DNA of 64,000 nucleotides from Palsa-506 sp963786975 (GTDB lineage Bacteria; Actinomycetota; Actinomycetes; Streptosporangiales; Streptosporangiaceae), in contig CAWBBE010000012.1 of assembly GCA_963786975.1 (NCBI GenBank), forward strand, positions 434,001 to 498,000. The letters are read 5' to 3'. Shown piece by piece: positions 36,791 to 45,256 of this stretch (position 1 is its first letter; each line of letters begins with the position of its first letter). The translations under genes and the position numbers were made by a program. Below the pieces are notes generated by a model. The model ran no database searches. It was not told the origin of the DNA and saw nothing but the letters and a program-made list of their open reading frames with translations.

Positions 36791-37099
36791 ATGGCTGTCA
36801 AGCTTGTCGTCCTCTACGCCCAGCCCGCCGACGCGGACGCCTTCGACCAGCACTATCTCGGCGTGCACAAGCCGCTCGTGAGCAAGGTTCCCGGGCTGCA
36901 GCGGGCCGAGTATGGCCGGATAGTGGCCGCGGCCGACGCTGGCGAGCTGACCTATTACCGGGTCGCCGAGCTGTATTTCGCCGACCAGCAGGCGCTCGGC
37001 GCCGGTTTCGCCTCGGCCGAGGGGAAGGCGACCGCAGCCGACTATCAGCAGATCGCCCCGGCCGGGTCGAGGATGTTCGTCGAGGTCCTGGACGACTGA
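36791..37099 (+). CDS. EthD-domain protein
   Basis: 102 residues, ferredoxin-like dimeric alpha/beta barrel: VKLVVLYAQPADADAFDQHY, GVHKPLVSKVPGLQRAEYG and the C-terminal IAPAGSRMFVEVLDD. Families of this type are small ligand-binding or catalytic barrels, often next to oxidoreductases. It is alone on this strand, facing the MTHFR operon. Function unknown. Confidence 0.88.
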   Translation: MAVKLVVLYAQPADADAFDQHYLGVHKPLVSKVPGLQRAEYGRIVAAADAGELTYYRVAELYFADQQALGAGFASAEGKATAADYQQIAPAGSRMFVEVLDD

Positions 37100-37131
37100 C
37101 CGGCGGCGCGCCGATCAGCGGGCCGGCCGGA

Positions 37132-37998
37132 TCAGGCGCCGGCCCGGTCCGGCAGCCGGTCCAGCAGCGAGCGGCGCCACTCTTCGGTCTGCCGGACCTG
37201 GTTGAACGTGAAGATGTGCAGCCCGGCCACCGCCGAAGCGGGGGACGCCAGGGCCGTCCCGGTTCGCTCCAGCAGCCGGTCCGGGCTGTACCCGCCGGGG
37301 GTGCCGAGGCGCAGGAACCACTCGGTGTGCCCGGCCAGGAACCTGGCCGACTCGGCCACGCCCGCCCTGGCCGCCATCCGCAGCAGCCTGGCCCGCTCGA
37401 CCGGCCCGGCCAGCCCGACGAACAGCGGCAGGGTGACGCCCCGGGCCCGGACCCGGCTGATCCACTGGCGCAGCGCCGCCGGGTCGAAGCACAGGTTGCT
37501 CACCAGGTAGGTGGCATGCTCCCGCTTGTCCCACATCGCCTGGATCGTGACGTCATCGACGATCCTCGGGTGGCTCTCCGGGTAGCCGGTGATCCCGACC
37601 TGGGCAGAACGGGCTGCCCATCTCGGTGAGCCTGACGAGCAGCGACAGCGCGCTGGCGAACGGCCTGCGGGCCGGTCGGCGTCCCCGGCCGGCACGAACA
37701 CGTCATCGACGCCGCAGCCGGTCAGCCGGGCCACGACGTCGGCGAGGTGCGCGTCGTCCCGGACCAGCCGGGCGGACAGGTGCGGCACGACGCGGTAGCC
37801 GTGGCCGGCCAGCCGCTCGGTGAGATCCAGCGTCTCGGCCAGGCCCCGGACGGGCGACGCGGTGACCGTCACGGTCAGTTCCCGCGGAACCCAGTCGAGC
37901 ACCGCCTGCTCGATGCTGGCGGTGGGGAAAACCTCGTACCTGGGGGCCTGCAGCAGCGGAGCGGACCGCGCCAGCCCGCCGCGCACCAGGCTGCGCAT
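37132..37998 (-). CDS. Methylenetetrahydrofolate reductase family protein
   Basis: 288-residue TIM-barrel flavoprotein of the MetF family: RYEVFPTASIEQAVLDWVP, YRVVPHLSARLVRD, QVGITGYPESHP and YLVSNLCFDPAALRQWISR, the latter two diagnostic. Between about 37605 and 37665 the frame is locally wrong: one base missing near 37668 and one extra near 37603 cancel each other. The corrected stretch reads FASALSLLVRLTEMGSPFC. ATG 37998 overlaps the DUF1638 stop. Next to a corrinoid methyl-transfer system it probably works towards oxidation, converting methyl-THF to methylene-THF, rather than for methionine synthesis. Direction is inferred. Confidence 0.87.
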   Translation of the reverse strand: MRSLVRGGLARSAPLLQAPRYEVFPTASIEQAVLDWVPRELTVTVTASPVRGLAETLDLTERLAGHGYRVVPHLSARLVRDDAHLADVVARLTGCGVDDVFVPAGDADRPAGRSPARCRCSSGSPRWAARSAQVGITGYPESHPRIVDDVTIQAMWDKREHATYLVSNLCFDPAALRQWISRVRARGVTLPLFVGLAGPVERARLLRMAARAGVAESARFLAGHTEWFLRLGTPGGYSPDRLLERTGTALASPASAVAGLHIFTFNQVRQTEEWRRSLLDRLPDRAGA

Positions 37999-38574
37999 CA
38001 GGGTTCCCCGATCAGCTGCTCAAGCTCGCGTTCCAGCCCGCCGGTGCCCACGTCGACCACGGTGAGCGGCAGGCCGAACATGTCGCCGATCGCGGCCGCC
38101 TCGGCCGCCAGCGGCTGGTCCCGGTACTGCGCCAGCCAGACCACCCGGCGTGTAGTGGCCGAAGTAGTCTGGCCACAGCTCCGGGTGCCGGTCCAGGCCG
38201 AGCTCGGCCAGCACCGACCGGCGGAAGCTGCGCACCAGGAAGTCGGTCAGCAGGTAGGTGCCCGGCTCGGCGTCGAACATCGCCCGCAGCCGGTCCGGCC
38301 CGGCCAGCACGTCGTAGCAGTGCAGCCCGTGCAGCCGCCGGAGGCCGAGCCGGTCGCAGAGCGCGTCGAGTGCCCCGTAGCTGCCGCAGTCGGCGTAGCC
38401 GACCGCGACCCGGAGGCCCCGTTTCAGGTACTCAAGGGCCAGCTCCTCGGCCGCCGGGGCGATCCGGTCCGGGCGGTTGTGCAGCAGCGACGGCAGGCAG
38501 TGCAGCTCCAGCGCCCAGCCGCGGCGGACCGCGATCTCGCGGATGTGCCCGCCGAGCGCGCCGCAGGCGATCAC
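37998..38574 (-). CDS. DUF1638 domain protein (frameshifted)
   Basis: About 190 residues from GTG 38574. VIACGALGGHIREIAV, LPSLLHNRPDRIAPA, VGYADCGSYGALDALCDRLG and HCYDVLAG are typical of DUF1638, a cysteine/histidine-containing family often beside corrinoid methyltransferase genes and of unknown role. One extra base near 38155 breaks the frame after YFGHYT; beyond it RRVVWLAQYRDQPLAAEAAA to the stop at 37998 completes the domain. The exact start is uncertain because the preceding activator gene is also frameshifted here. Confidence 0.8.
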
Positions 38575-40505
38575 CGCCGCCCGCGACCTCGAGGCGCCGG
38601 AGCGGGAACTGCAGCTGCTCGACGAACCGGTCGTTGAAGTCAGCGCGGTCGGAGAGCTCGACATACCTCACCTCCTCGAGCAGCGCCAGCGCGCCGGCCC
38701 GCTCCCGCATCGACTGAGTAGCGCCATCTTCGCCCCCTCGCCGGCCACGTTGCCCGCGCTGACCACGCGCGGCACCGGCAGCCGCGGGACCAGGCCGAGC
38801 CTGATCGCGTTGGCCGGGGACAGGTAGCTGCCGAACGAGCCGGCCAGCAGCACCTGCTGGATGTCGGCTGCCGTCAGGCCCGCTTCCTCCAGCAGGATGT
38901 GCCAGCCGGTGGCGATCGCGGCCTTGGCGAACTGCAGCTCGCGCACGTCCCGCTGGGACAGGTAGATCGAGTGCGCGACATCGCCCGGCTCGCCCAGCCA
39001 GTGCAGCACGAACACCCGCTCGGCGCCGAGCCGGGTCAGCCGCGGCGCCAGCCCGGGCGCGACCGCGACCGCGTCCTGCTCCGGGATCAGCCGCCCGGAG
39101 CGGTCCAGCAGCCCGATCCTGACCAGCTCGGCGACCGCGTCGACCAGCCCGGATCCGCACAGGCCGGCGGCGCGCGTCGCCGATCACCTTGAGGTCAAGC
39201 CCGGCCGGGGTCATCGAGACCACCTCGATCGCCCCGTCCGCGGCCCGCATGCCGCACCTGATCGCGGCTCCCTCGAAGGCGGGCCCGGCCGGCGCGGCGG
39301 TGCCGACCAGCCAGTCCCGGTTGCCGAGCACGATCTCGCAGTTCGTGCCGATGTCGATGAACAGCCGGGTGCGCGCGTCCCGGTCCATCCCGGCGGCCAG
39401 CAGCCCGGCGGTGATGTCGCCGCCCACGTAGGCGCCGAACGACGGGAACACGACCGCCCTGGCCCGCGGGTGCACGCCGAGCGCCGATGTCCGCGGCCAG
39501 CACCTCGGGGAACAGCCGGGTGGACATGATGAACGGGGCGACGCCCAGCGGCTCGGGATCGATCCCCAGCGCCAGGTGGGTCATCGTGGCGTTGCCGGCC
39601 ATCGCCACCTCGAGCACGTCCGACCGGTCCACGCCCGCCTGCGCGCAGACATCGCGCGGCCAGCTCGTTCAGCGTGTCGTGGGCGAGCCCGGTCAGCCGC
39701 CCGAGCGCGGCCGGGTCCATCATGACCGCGCTGATCCGGGTGATCACGTCCGCGCCGAACGGCTGCTGCTTGCTGAGCATCGAGGCGACCGCCAGCGGCG
39801 TCCCGGTGGTCAGGTCGAGCAGCGTGGCCACCACGGTGGTGGTGCCGAGGTCGAAGGCGATGCCGTAGACCCGGCCGGTGGTGTCGCCCTCCTGTACGTC
39901 GATCAGCACGTCGTCCACGATCACCGCGGTGACCTTGTAGTCGGCGGCGCGCAGCACCCGCCCGATGCACCGCAGCGCGTGGCAGGTCGACCCGCAGCTC
40001 CAGGTCATCCACGGCGGCCAGCACCCGTTCGAGGTCGGTCGCCTGGTCGGCGAGCGACGGCTCGGCCAGCTCCAGGTAGCGCTTCTGCGCCGCCGGGCCG
40101 CAGGATGACCTGCCTGCCGACCCCGACGGTGGCTGCCTTCGGCCGGGTGACCAGCGGCGGCACGTGCACCCGGGCGTCGGCCGCGGTCACCACCCGGCAG
40201 GCCAGCCGCCAGCCGTCGCGCAGCTCGCCGGGGGAGAACGCGCGGGCGTCCAGCGGCGTCACCGCGGCGTCGCCGTCGACGACCCGGACCTTGCATTTCT
40301 TGCAGGTGCCGTGGCCGCCGCAGGTCGAGTCGATCGCGATGCCGTTCCAGCTGGCCGCGTCGAACAGGGTTACCCCCGGCGGCACCCGCACCCGGATCCC
40401 GGCCGGCTCGAAGAAGAGGTCGACCCGCGCCGGGCCGCCGGCCGCCGTGGCGCCGCCGGCCGCCGTCGCGCCGCCGGCCGCCGTGGCGTCGCTGGTCTGC
40501 GTCAC
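38571..40505 (-). CDS. RACo/RamA-like activator of corrinoid proteins: 2Fe-2S ferredoxin + ASKHA domain (about six frameshifts)
   Basis: ATP-dependent reductive activator expected to return inactive Co(II) corrinoid to Co(I). GTG 40505. After an alanine/glycine repeat leader comes a [2Fe-2S] domain (DSTCGGHGTCKKCKVRV, later RLACRVV), then the ASKHA domain: IAFDLGTTTVVATLL, VLEVAMAGNATMTHLAL, RLFIDIGTNCEIVLGN, AGLCGSGLVDAVAELV and QQVLLAGSFGSYL. The blocks are in order but spread over three frames. Shifts fall near 40100, 39985, 39655, 39485, 39170 and 38710. The 3' end is approximate. The rebuilt length of ~640 residues is normal. It overlaps the methyltransferase gene at its start. I favour sequence error over decay. 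Confidence 0.82.
40434..40487. repeat. Coding tandem repeat, 3 x 18 bp
   Basis: Three 18-bp units (GCCGCCGGCCGCCGTGGC) encode the TAAGGA-type leader at the N-terminus of the RACo-like protein, before its ferredoxin domain. Confidence 0.92.
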
Positions 40506-41365
40506 GTGGCCGCTGCGGCCTGCTGGGCCCGGTGCGCCGCGATCCACGCCGCGCCCCACGGGTCCCGGTTGAGCAGCAGGTCGGCAGCCTTGACCGAGCG
40601 GACTAGCTGCGGCGAGCGGGCGTCCATGATCGCGCTGGTCAGCCCGGCGGAGATCGCCATCGGCAGGAACGCGGCGCCGATCGACCCGCGGTCCGGCATC
40701 CCGAAGGAAACGTTCGACGCGCCGAGCGTCATGTTCACGCCGGACTCGTCCCGCAGCAGCGCGATCGTCTCCAGCGTCCTGGCCACCAGCGCGGTGTCGG
40801 CACCGACCGGCATGGCCAGCGGATCGATGATGATGTCCTCGATCGGGATGCCGTACTTGCCGGTCGCCACATCGAGGATCTTGCGGGCCAGCTCGGCCCG
40901 GCGGGACGGCTCCTCCGGGATCTCCTCCTCGTCGTTCGGCAGCGCGATGACCGCCGCGCCGTGCCGCTTGACCAGCGGCAGGATCGCGTCCAGCCGCTCG
41001 TCCTCGGCGGTGACCGAGTTGACCAGCGCCTTGCCCTGGTAGCAGGCCAGGCCGGCCTCCAGGACCTCGACGATGGAGGAATCCAGGCACAGCGGCAGGT
41101 CGGTCAGCCGCTGGATCATGGTGACCGCGGCGACCATCAGCTCAGTCTCGTCCGCCAGCGGCGCGCCCATGTTCACGTCCAGCACCATCGCGCCGCCGGC
41201 CACCTGCTGGGCCACGTCTATCTCGATCCGGGCCAGGTCGCCGCGGCGCAGCTGCTCCTGGAAGACCTTGCGGCCGGTGGGGTTGATCCGCTCGCCGATG
41301 ATGCAGAACGGGTGGCCCGGGCCGATGATCACTTCCGCGGCCGCGGACCGGAGCACGGTGTCCAT
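40502..41365 (-). CDS. Methyltetrahydrofolate:corrinoid methyltransferase (MtgA/AcsE-like, pterin-binding family)
   Basis: 287-residue TIM barrel of the dihydropteroate-synthase-like pterin-binding family: FCIIGERINPTGRKVFQEQL, GGAMVLDVNMGAPLADETEL, PLCLDSSIVEVLEAGLACY, ALVNSVTAEDERLDAILPL, IIIDPLAMPVGAD and NMTLGASNVSFGMPDR. These match methyl-THF/corrinoid methyltransferases, which exchange a methyl between the corrinoid protein and THF. ATG 41365. It starts 8 bp after the corrinoid protein gene and overlaps the activator gene by 4 bases, so it is in the same operon. The physiological direction is probably towards methyl-THF. Confidence 0.92.
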   Translation of the reverse strand: MDTVLRSAAAEVIIGPGHPFCIIGERINPTGRKVFQEQLRRGDLARIEIDVAQQVAGGAMVLDVNMGAPLADETELMVAAVTMIQRLTDLPLCLDSSIVEVLEAGLACYQGKALVNSVTAEDERLDAILPLVKRHGAAVIALPNDEEEIPEEPSRRAELARKILDVATGKYGIPIEDIIIDPLAMPVGADTALVARTLETIALLRDESGVNMTLGASNVSFGMPDRGSIGAAFLPMAISAGLTSAIMDARSPQLVRSVKAADLLLNRDPWGAAWIAAHRAQQAAAAT

Positions 41366-41373
41366 CCGGCGCC

Positions 41374-42039
41374 TCAGGCCCGCGCCAGGGCCCGGCGCTG
41401 CGACAGCAGCTCCTTGGCCCGCACCACGGCCGCGGACGCGTCGGCGGCGTAGCCGTCGGCGCCGACCACGTCGGCGTACTCCTGGGTGACCGGCGCGCCG
41501 CCGACCATCACGATCACCTGGTCGCGCAGCCCGGCCTTCTGCAGCGCGTTGATGTTCGCCTTGAACATCGGCATCGTGGTGGTGAGGAACGCGGAGAACC
41601 CGACGATGTCCGGCTGATGCTGCCTGATCGCGTCGATGAACTTCTCCGGCGAGACCTGCACGCCCAGGTCGATGACCTCGAAGCCGGCGCCCTCGAACAT
41701 GATGTTGACCAGGTTCTTGCCGATGTCGTGCACGTCGCCCTTGACGGTGCCCATCACGATCTTCCCGATCGGTTCGGCGCCGGTCTCGGCCAGCAGCGGC
41801 CGGAGCACTTCCAGCGCGCCGGCCATCGCCCGGCCGGCGATCAGCATCTCCGGGACGAAGAAGTCGCCGCGCTCGAACCGGGCGCCGACCTCCTCCAGCG
41901 ACGGGATCAGCGCGTCGTAGAGCAGCATCTCGGGGCCGAGCCCCATGCTGATGCCCTCGTTGGTGAGGCGGAGTACCTCGGGCGCGTTGCCGACGAGGGT
42001 GAAATCGTAGAGCTGCTTGAGGAGCTCGTCTTGGGTCAC
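41374..42039 (-). CDS. Corrinoid (B12-binding) protein of a methyltransferase system, MtgC/MtbC/MttC type
   Basis: 221 residues from GTG 42039. An N-terminal four-helix cap (PSLEEVGARFERGDFFVPEM) is followed by a Rossmann B12 domain with the DxHxxG motif: D102, H104, G107 in KGDVHDIGKNLV. GVQVSPEKFIDAIRQHQPDI and MVGGAPVTQEYADVVGADGY are the other typical blocks. The histidine replaces dimethylbenzimidazole on cobalt. It should accept a methyl group from the MttB-family enzyme encoded divergently 1 kb away. It overlaps the IclR gene stop (GTGA). Confidence 0.95.
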   Translation of the reverse strand: MTQDELLKQLYDFTLVGNAPEVLRLTNEGISMGLGPEMLLYDALIPSLEEVGARFERGDFFVPEMLIAGRAMAGALEVLRPLLAETGAEPIGKIVMGTVKGDVHDIGKNLVNIMFEGAGFEVIDLGVQVSPEKFIDAIRQHQPDIVGFSAFLTTTMPMFKANINALQKAGLRDQVIVMVGGAPVTQEYADVVGADGYAADASAAVVRAKELLSQRRALARA

Positions 42040-42818
42040 GCGGCACCTTCTCCCTGCGGCTGGTATCCAAGGGCGGCGGACAGCGCGCCGGCCTGCGCCA
42101 CGCAGGCGGCGGCGACGCCGGCGATGCGGGCCCGGGTCAGCCGGCTGGCCGGCCCGGATACCGACAGCGCGGCAACGACCGCGCCGCTGCCCGCGTAGAC
42201 CGGCGCGGCGACGGCAATCAGCCCCGGCTCCAGTTCCTGGTCGGTCACGGCGTAGCCGCAGCGGCGGATCTCGGCGAGGCCGGCCTGCAGCGCGGCGCGG
42301 CTGGTGACGGTCCTGGCCGTGCGGTGCTCAAGCCGGCCGGGCGGCAGCTGCGCAGCCCCGTAGGCGAGCAGCACCTTGCCGAGCGCGGCGCAGTGCAGCG
42401 GCACCGAAAGCCCGACCCAGTTGGTGCCGCCGATCAGGTACGTGCTGTCCACCTGGGCGATCTGCTCGACCATGCCGCGGCCGGCCACGCCGAGGTTCAC
42501 GGTCTCGCCGGTGGCCTCGCCCAGCCGGTCCAGGAACGGCCGGGCCATCCCGACCAGCCCGGCCTCCGCGCCGCCGCGCCAGGCGTACCGGATGAACATC
42601 TCGCCGGGCCGGAAGCCGCCGCGGCTGTCCCGCCGGACCAGCCCGGCCCGTTCCAGCGCCATCAGCAGCCGGGACGTGGTGCTCTTGGCCAGCCCGGTGG
42701 CCGCGGTCAGTTCGGTGAACGTGACCGGATCCGGGCAGTGCACGACCTCCCGGAGCAGCTGTGCTGCCCGGTCGACCGCCTGCGTCCCGGTTGGGCTGGT
42801 CACCGCCGCCTCGTTCAC
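42036..42818 (-). CDS. IclR-family transcriptional regulator of the methyltransfer operon
   Basis: 260 residues from GTG 42818: helix-turn-helix (TFTELTAATGLAKSTTSRLL, LERAGLVRRDSRGGF) and effector domain (GETVNLGVAGRGMVEQIAQV, LHCAALGKVLLAYGAAQ, LIAVAAPVYAGSGAVVAALS). GTG 42818 has GGAG 8 bases upstream; ATG 42905 in the same frame is an alternative that adds 29 proline-rich residues just downstream of the promoter. It is first gene of the operon leading to the corrinoid protein, methyltransferase, activator, DUF1638 and MTHFR, and divergent from the MttB-like gene. It resembles the other IclR gene at 26.2 kb. Confidence 0.9.
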   Translation of the reverse strand: MNEAAVTSPTGTQAVDRAAQLLREVVHCPDPVTFTELTAATGLAKSTTSRLLMALERAGLVRRDSRGGFRPGEMFIRYAWRGGAEAGLVGMARPFLDRLGEATGETVNLGVAGRGMVEQIAQVDSTYLIGGTNWVGLSVPLHCAALGKVLLAYGAAQLPPGRLEHRTARTVTSRAALQAGLAEIRRCGYAVTDQELEPGLIAVAAPVYAGSGAVVAALSVSGPASRLTRARIAGVAAACVAQAGALSAALGYQPQGEGAA

Positions 42819-42911
42819 CTGGAGTGCTCCGCGGCGGCTCCGTAGTGGCCCCGGGGTAGCGGCCCCGTCTGGTGGCCCGGCGGGAGCAGTCCCGCGGAGT
42901 TCCATCTTACG

Positions 42912-42960
42912 GAACCTTGTTCTACTATGTGATCCTAATTTCGGGCCATCTGGCGGTCAA
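42912..42960. promoter_or_regulatory. Divergent promoter region with IclR-type operator
   Basis: On the minus strand TTGACC (42955-42960), a 17-bp spacer and TAGGAT (42932-42937) form a good promoter for the IclR-corrinoid operon. The inverted repeat GAAC-CTT-GTTC (42912-42922) sits at its predicted start point. On the + strand this repeat directly precedes a -10-like TACTAT (42923-42928) towards the MttB-like gene, which lacks a -35 box. One IclR site could thus control both directions; this is inferred. Confidence 0.6.
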
Positions 42961-43006
42961 GCGAGTACCGTCGCAGGCACCGCTCCGCGTGGAATCCGAG
43001 GTGGCG

Positions 43007-44446
43007 ATGTTCCTCAACCGGATGCCCAGGTACGAGATCCTGTCGCCCGATGCCATCGGCGTGCTGGACCAGGGCTGGCGCCGTATCGTGTCCGAGATCG
43101 GCGTGCAGTTCGCCAAGCCGGAAGCGGTCGAGCTGTTCCGCAAGGCCGGACAGCAGGTCGACGGCGACGTGGTCAGGCTGGACCCGGAGTTCGTGCTCGA
43201 GCAGGTGGCGAAGGCGCCGCGCGAGTTCGACGTGCAGGCCAGGAACCCGGCGAACAGCGTGCACATCGGCGGCGACCAGATGGTCTTCGGCGGCGTCTAC
43301 GGGCCGCCGTTCGTGCGCGAGGGCGACGTGCGCCGGGACGCGGTGATGTCCGACTTCCGCAAGCTGACCATGCTCGCCCAGTCGTTCCCCCAGCTGGACA
43401 CGGCCGGCGGGGTGATCTGCGAGCCGAACGACACCCCGCTGGACTCCCGGCACCTGGACATGATCTACGCATTGGCGACCCTGACCGACAAGTTCTTCAT
43501 GGGCAACGTGGTCTCCGGCCCGAACGCCGCCGACACCATCGCGATGACCGGGATCCTGTTCGGCGGCCGGGCCGCGATCGAGCAGACCCCGGCCACGATC
43601 TCGCTGATCAACTGCAATTCGCCGCTGCGCTGGGATGACCGGATGCTGGACGCCCAGTTCGAGTACTGCGCCGCGAACCAGCCGGTGGTGCTGACCCCGT
43701 TCCTGCTGATGGGGGCGATGTCGCCGGTGACGATCCCGGCCGCGCTGGTGCAGCAGCTGGCCGAGGCGCTGTCCGGCATCGCGCTGGCCCAGCTGATCCG
43801 GCCGGGCTGCCCGGTGATCTTCGGCTCGTTCCTGTCCAACATCGACATGCAGTCCGGCTCGCCCAGCTTCGGCACCCCGGAGTCCGGCATCGGGCTGCTG
43901 TGCACCGGCCAGCTGGCCCGGCACTTCGGCCTGCCGTTCCGCACCGGCGGCGGGCTCAACTCCAGCCAGACCGCGGACGCGCAGGCGGCCTACGAGGCGC
44001 TGATGACGCTTTTGCCCACGTTCCTGGCCGGCACCAACTTCGTCATGCACGCGGCCGGCTGGCTGGAGGGCGGCCTGGTCAGCTGCTACGAGAAGTTCAT
44101 CATCGACATCGAGCTGCTGCGGATGCTGCGGGTGGAGTTCACCCCGCTGGAGATCGACGAGGCGTCGCTGGCGTTCGGCGCGCACGAGGAGGTCGGGCAC
44201 GGCGGGCATTTCCTCGGTGCCGCGCACACGATGGAGCGGTTCCGCGAGTGCTTCTACCGGCCGCTGCTGTCCTCGACCTCGAACTACGAGCGATGGCTGA
44301 AGCAGGGCGGCAAGGACACCGCGGCGCGGGCGGGCGAGATCTGCGCCGCGGCGCTGGACGAGTACCAGCAGCCGCCGCTGGACGATGCGGTCCGGGCCGA
44401 GCTCGATGAGTTCGTCACCCGCCGCCGCGCCGAGCTTGGTGACTGA
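43007..44446 (+). CDS. Trimethylamine-methyltransferase (MttB) superfamily protein, non-pyrrolysine
   Basis: 479 residues. LDQGWRRIVSEIGVQFAKPE, TAGGVICEPNDTPLDSRHLD, INCNSPLRWDDRMLDAQFEY, FRTGGGLNSSQTADAQAAYE and AHEEVGHGGHFLGAAHTMER place it in the MttB/MtgB superfamily. No in-frame TAG interrupts it, so it belongs to the non-pyrrolysine branch, whose known members demethylate glycine betaine (MtgB), proline betaine or carnitine by methylating a cognate corrinoid protein. The operon on the other strand provides that corrinoid protein, the THF methyltransferase and activator. GAGG 6 bases before ATG 43007. The substrate is unproven; glycine betaine fits the nearby dimethylglycine-dehydrogenase-like gene. 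Confidence 0.92.
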   Translation: MFLNRMPRYEILSPDAIGVLDQGWRRIVSEIGVQFAKPEAVELFRKAGQQVDGDVVRLDPEFVLEQVAKAPREFDVQARNPANSVHIGGDQMVFGGVYGPPFVREGDVRRDAVMSDFRKLTMLAQSFPQLDTAGGVICEPNDTPLDSRHLDMIYALATLTDKFFMGNVVSGPNAADTIAMTGILFGGRAAIEQTPATISLINCNSPLRWDDRMLDAQFEYCAANQPVVLTPFLLMGAMSPVTIPAALVQQLAEALSGIALAQLIRPGCPVIFGSFLSNIDMQSGSPSFGTPESGIGLLCTGQLARHFGLPFRTGGGLNSSQTADAQAAYEALMTLLPTFLAGTNFVMHAAGWLEGGLVSCYEKFIIDIELLRMLRVEFTPLEIDEASLAFGAHEEVGHGGHFLGAAHTMERFRECFYRPLLSSTSNYERWLKQGGKDTAARAGEICAAALDEYQQPPLDDAVRAELDEFVTRRRAELGD

Positions 44447-45150
44447 GCGGACACCGGGATGGCACTGCTGGCTGGCCCGGCTAACCGGGCCAGGCCGGCC
44501 AGCGGCTTGCGGGCGATCAGCTTGATGTGGCTGTGCTGGTGGGCCGGCAGGTCCGAATGCGCCGTCTCCGCCTTGCCGCGCTCGAAATAGAGCAGCTCCG
44601 TGTGCCAGCCCTGGTAAAGCTTGGTGACCACGCCGTCCTCGTCACCAAGGAACACCGGGACGGCGTCATGGCAGGCGGGCACTGGCGTGTAACTGCTCCA
44701 CAGCGAGATGACGTTAATGCCGCCCGGCCGGGTGGCGGCCTGCAGGCCGGCCACAACCTGTTCTTTCTCCTGCACGTAATGCAGGACGCCGTTGCAGATG
44801 ATGAGCTCATAAGGGCCGGACGGGACATATTCGCGGACATCGGCGGTAATGGCATTGACCCGGACGCCCGCCTCGGCCGCGAAACGGGAAACCTTGCCCG
44901 TTGCCACCTGGCTGACGTCGACCGCGTCAACCTGGTAACCGAGCCGGGCCAGCCGGATGGCATCGGCTCCCTCGCCGGCCCCCAGGTCGAGCGCCCGGCC
45001 CGGCGGCAGGCCGCGGATCAGCCGCAGGGTCTGCTGGGTGAGCAGCGAATACGGGTACGCGTCCGGGTCCGTCGCGTGCCGGTCCTTGTCCTGCCACCAG
45101 TAGCGCGCGTGCTGCCGGTAGAGCCGGTCGAAATGATCAGCGGCGTGCAT
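44284..45150 (-). CDS. SAM-dependent class I methyltransferase with antisense-overlapping tail
   Basis: 288 residues from ATG 45150. The N-terminal ~215 residues are a complete class I methyltransferase: ALDLGAGEGADAIRLARLGY (SAM motif I), VDAVDVSQVATGKVSRFAAE, YELIICNGVLHYVQ and GGINVISLWSSYTPVPACHD, ending near HSHIKLIARKPL (about 44505). The last ~75 residues are serine/alanine-rich and read antisense to the 3' end of the MttB-like gene for 163 bp, so they are probably not functional sequence. A lost stop is possible. The substrate is unknown. Confidence 0.82.
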   Translation of the reverse strand: MHAADHFDRLYRQHARYWWQDKDRHATDPDAYPYSLLTQQTLRLIRGLPPGRALDLGAGEGADAIRLARLGYQVDAVDVSQVATGKVSRFAAEAGVRVNAITADVREYVPSGPYELIICNGVLHYVQEKEQVVAGLQAATRPGGINVISLWSSYTPVPACHDAVPVFLGDEDGVVTKLYQGWHTELLYFERGKAETAHSDLPAHQHSHIKLIARKPLAGLARLAGPASSAIPVSAQSPSSARRRVTNSSSSARTASSSGGCWYSSSAAAQISPARAAVSLPPCFSHRS

Positions 45151-45256
45151 GCAGATACTTATACCGGCTGCCGCCCGGCCGCCGGGCGCGCCGGGCCGGC
45201 GGCGCTTATGCACGTTCCCGCGGCAGCCATTGCCGCGCGCCGCGCCGGCCGGATTG

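Noticed and set aside
42819..43006. Cobalamin riboswitch upstream of the corrinoid operon or MttB-like gene
   Set aside because: No B12-box-like sequence or long structured leader was found; the predicted transcript leaders are short.
43007..44446. Pyrrolysine-encoding MttB gene
   Set aside because: The frame contains no in-frame TAG and no pyl genes are present. It belongs to the non-pyrrolysine branch.
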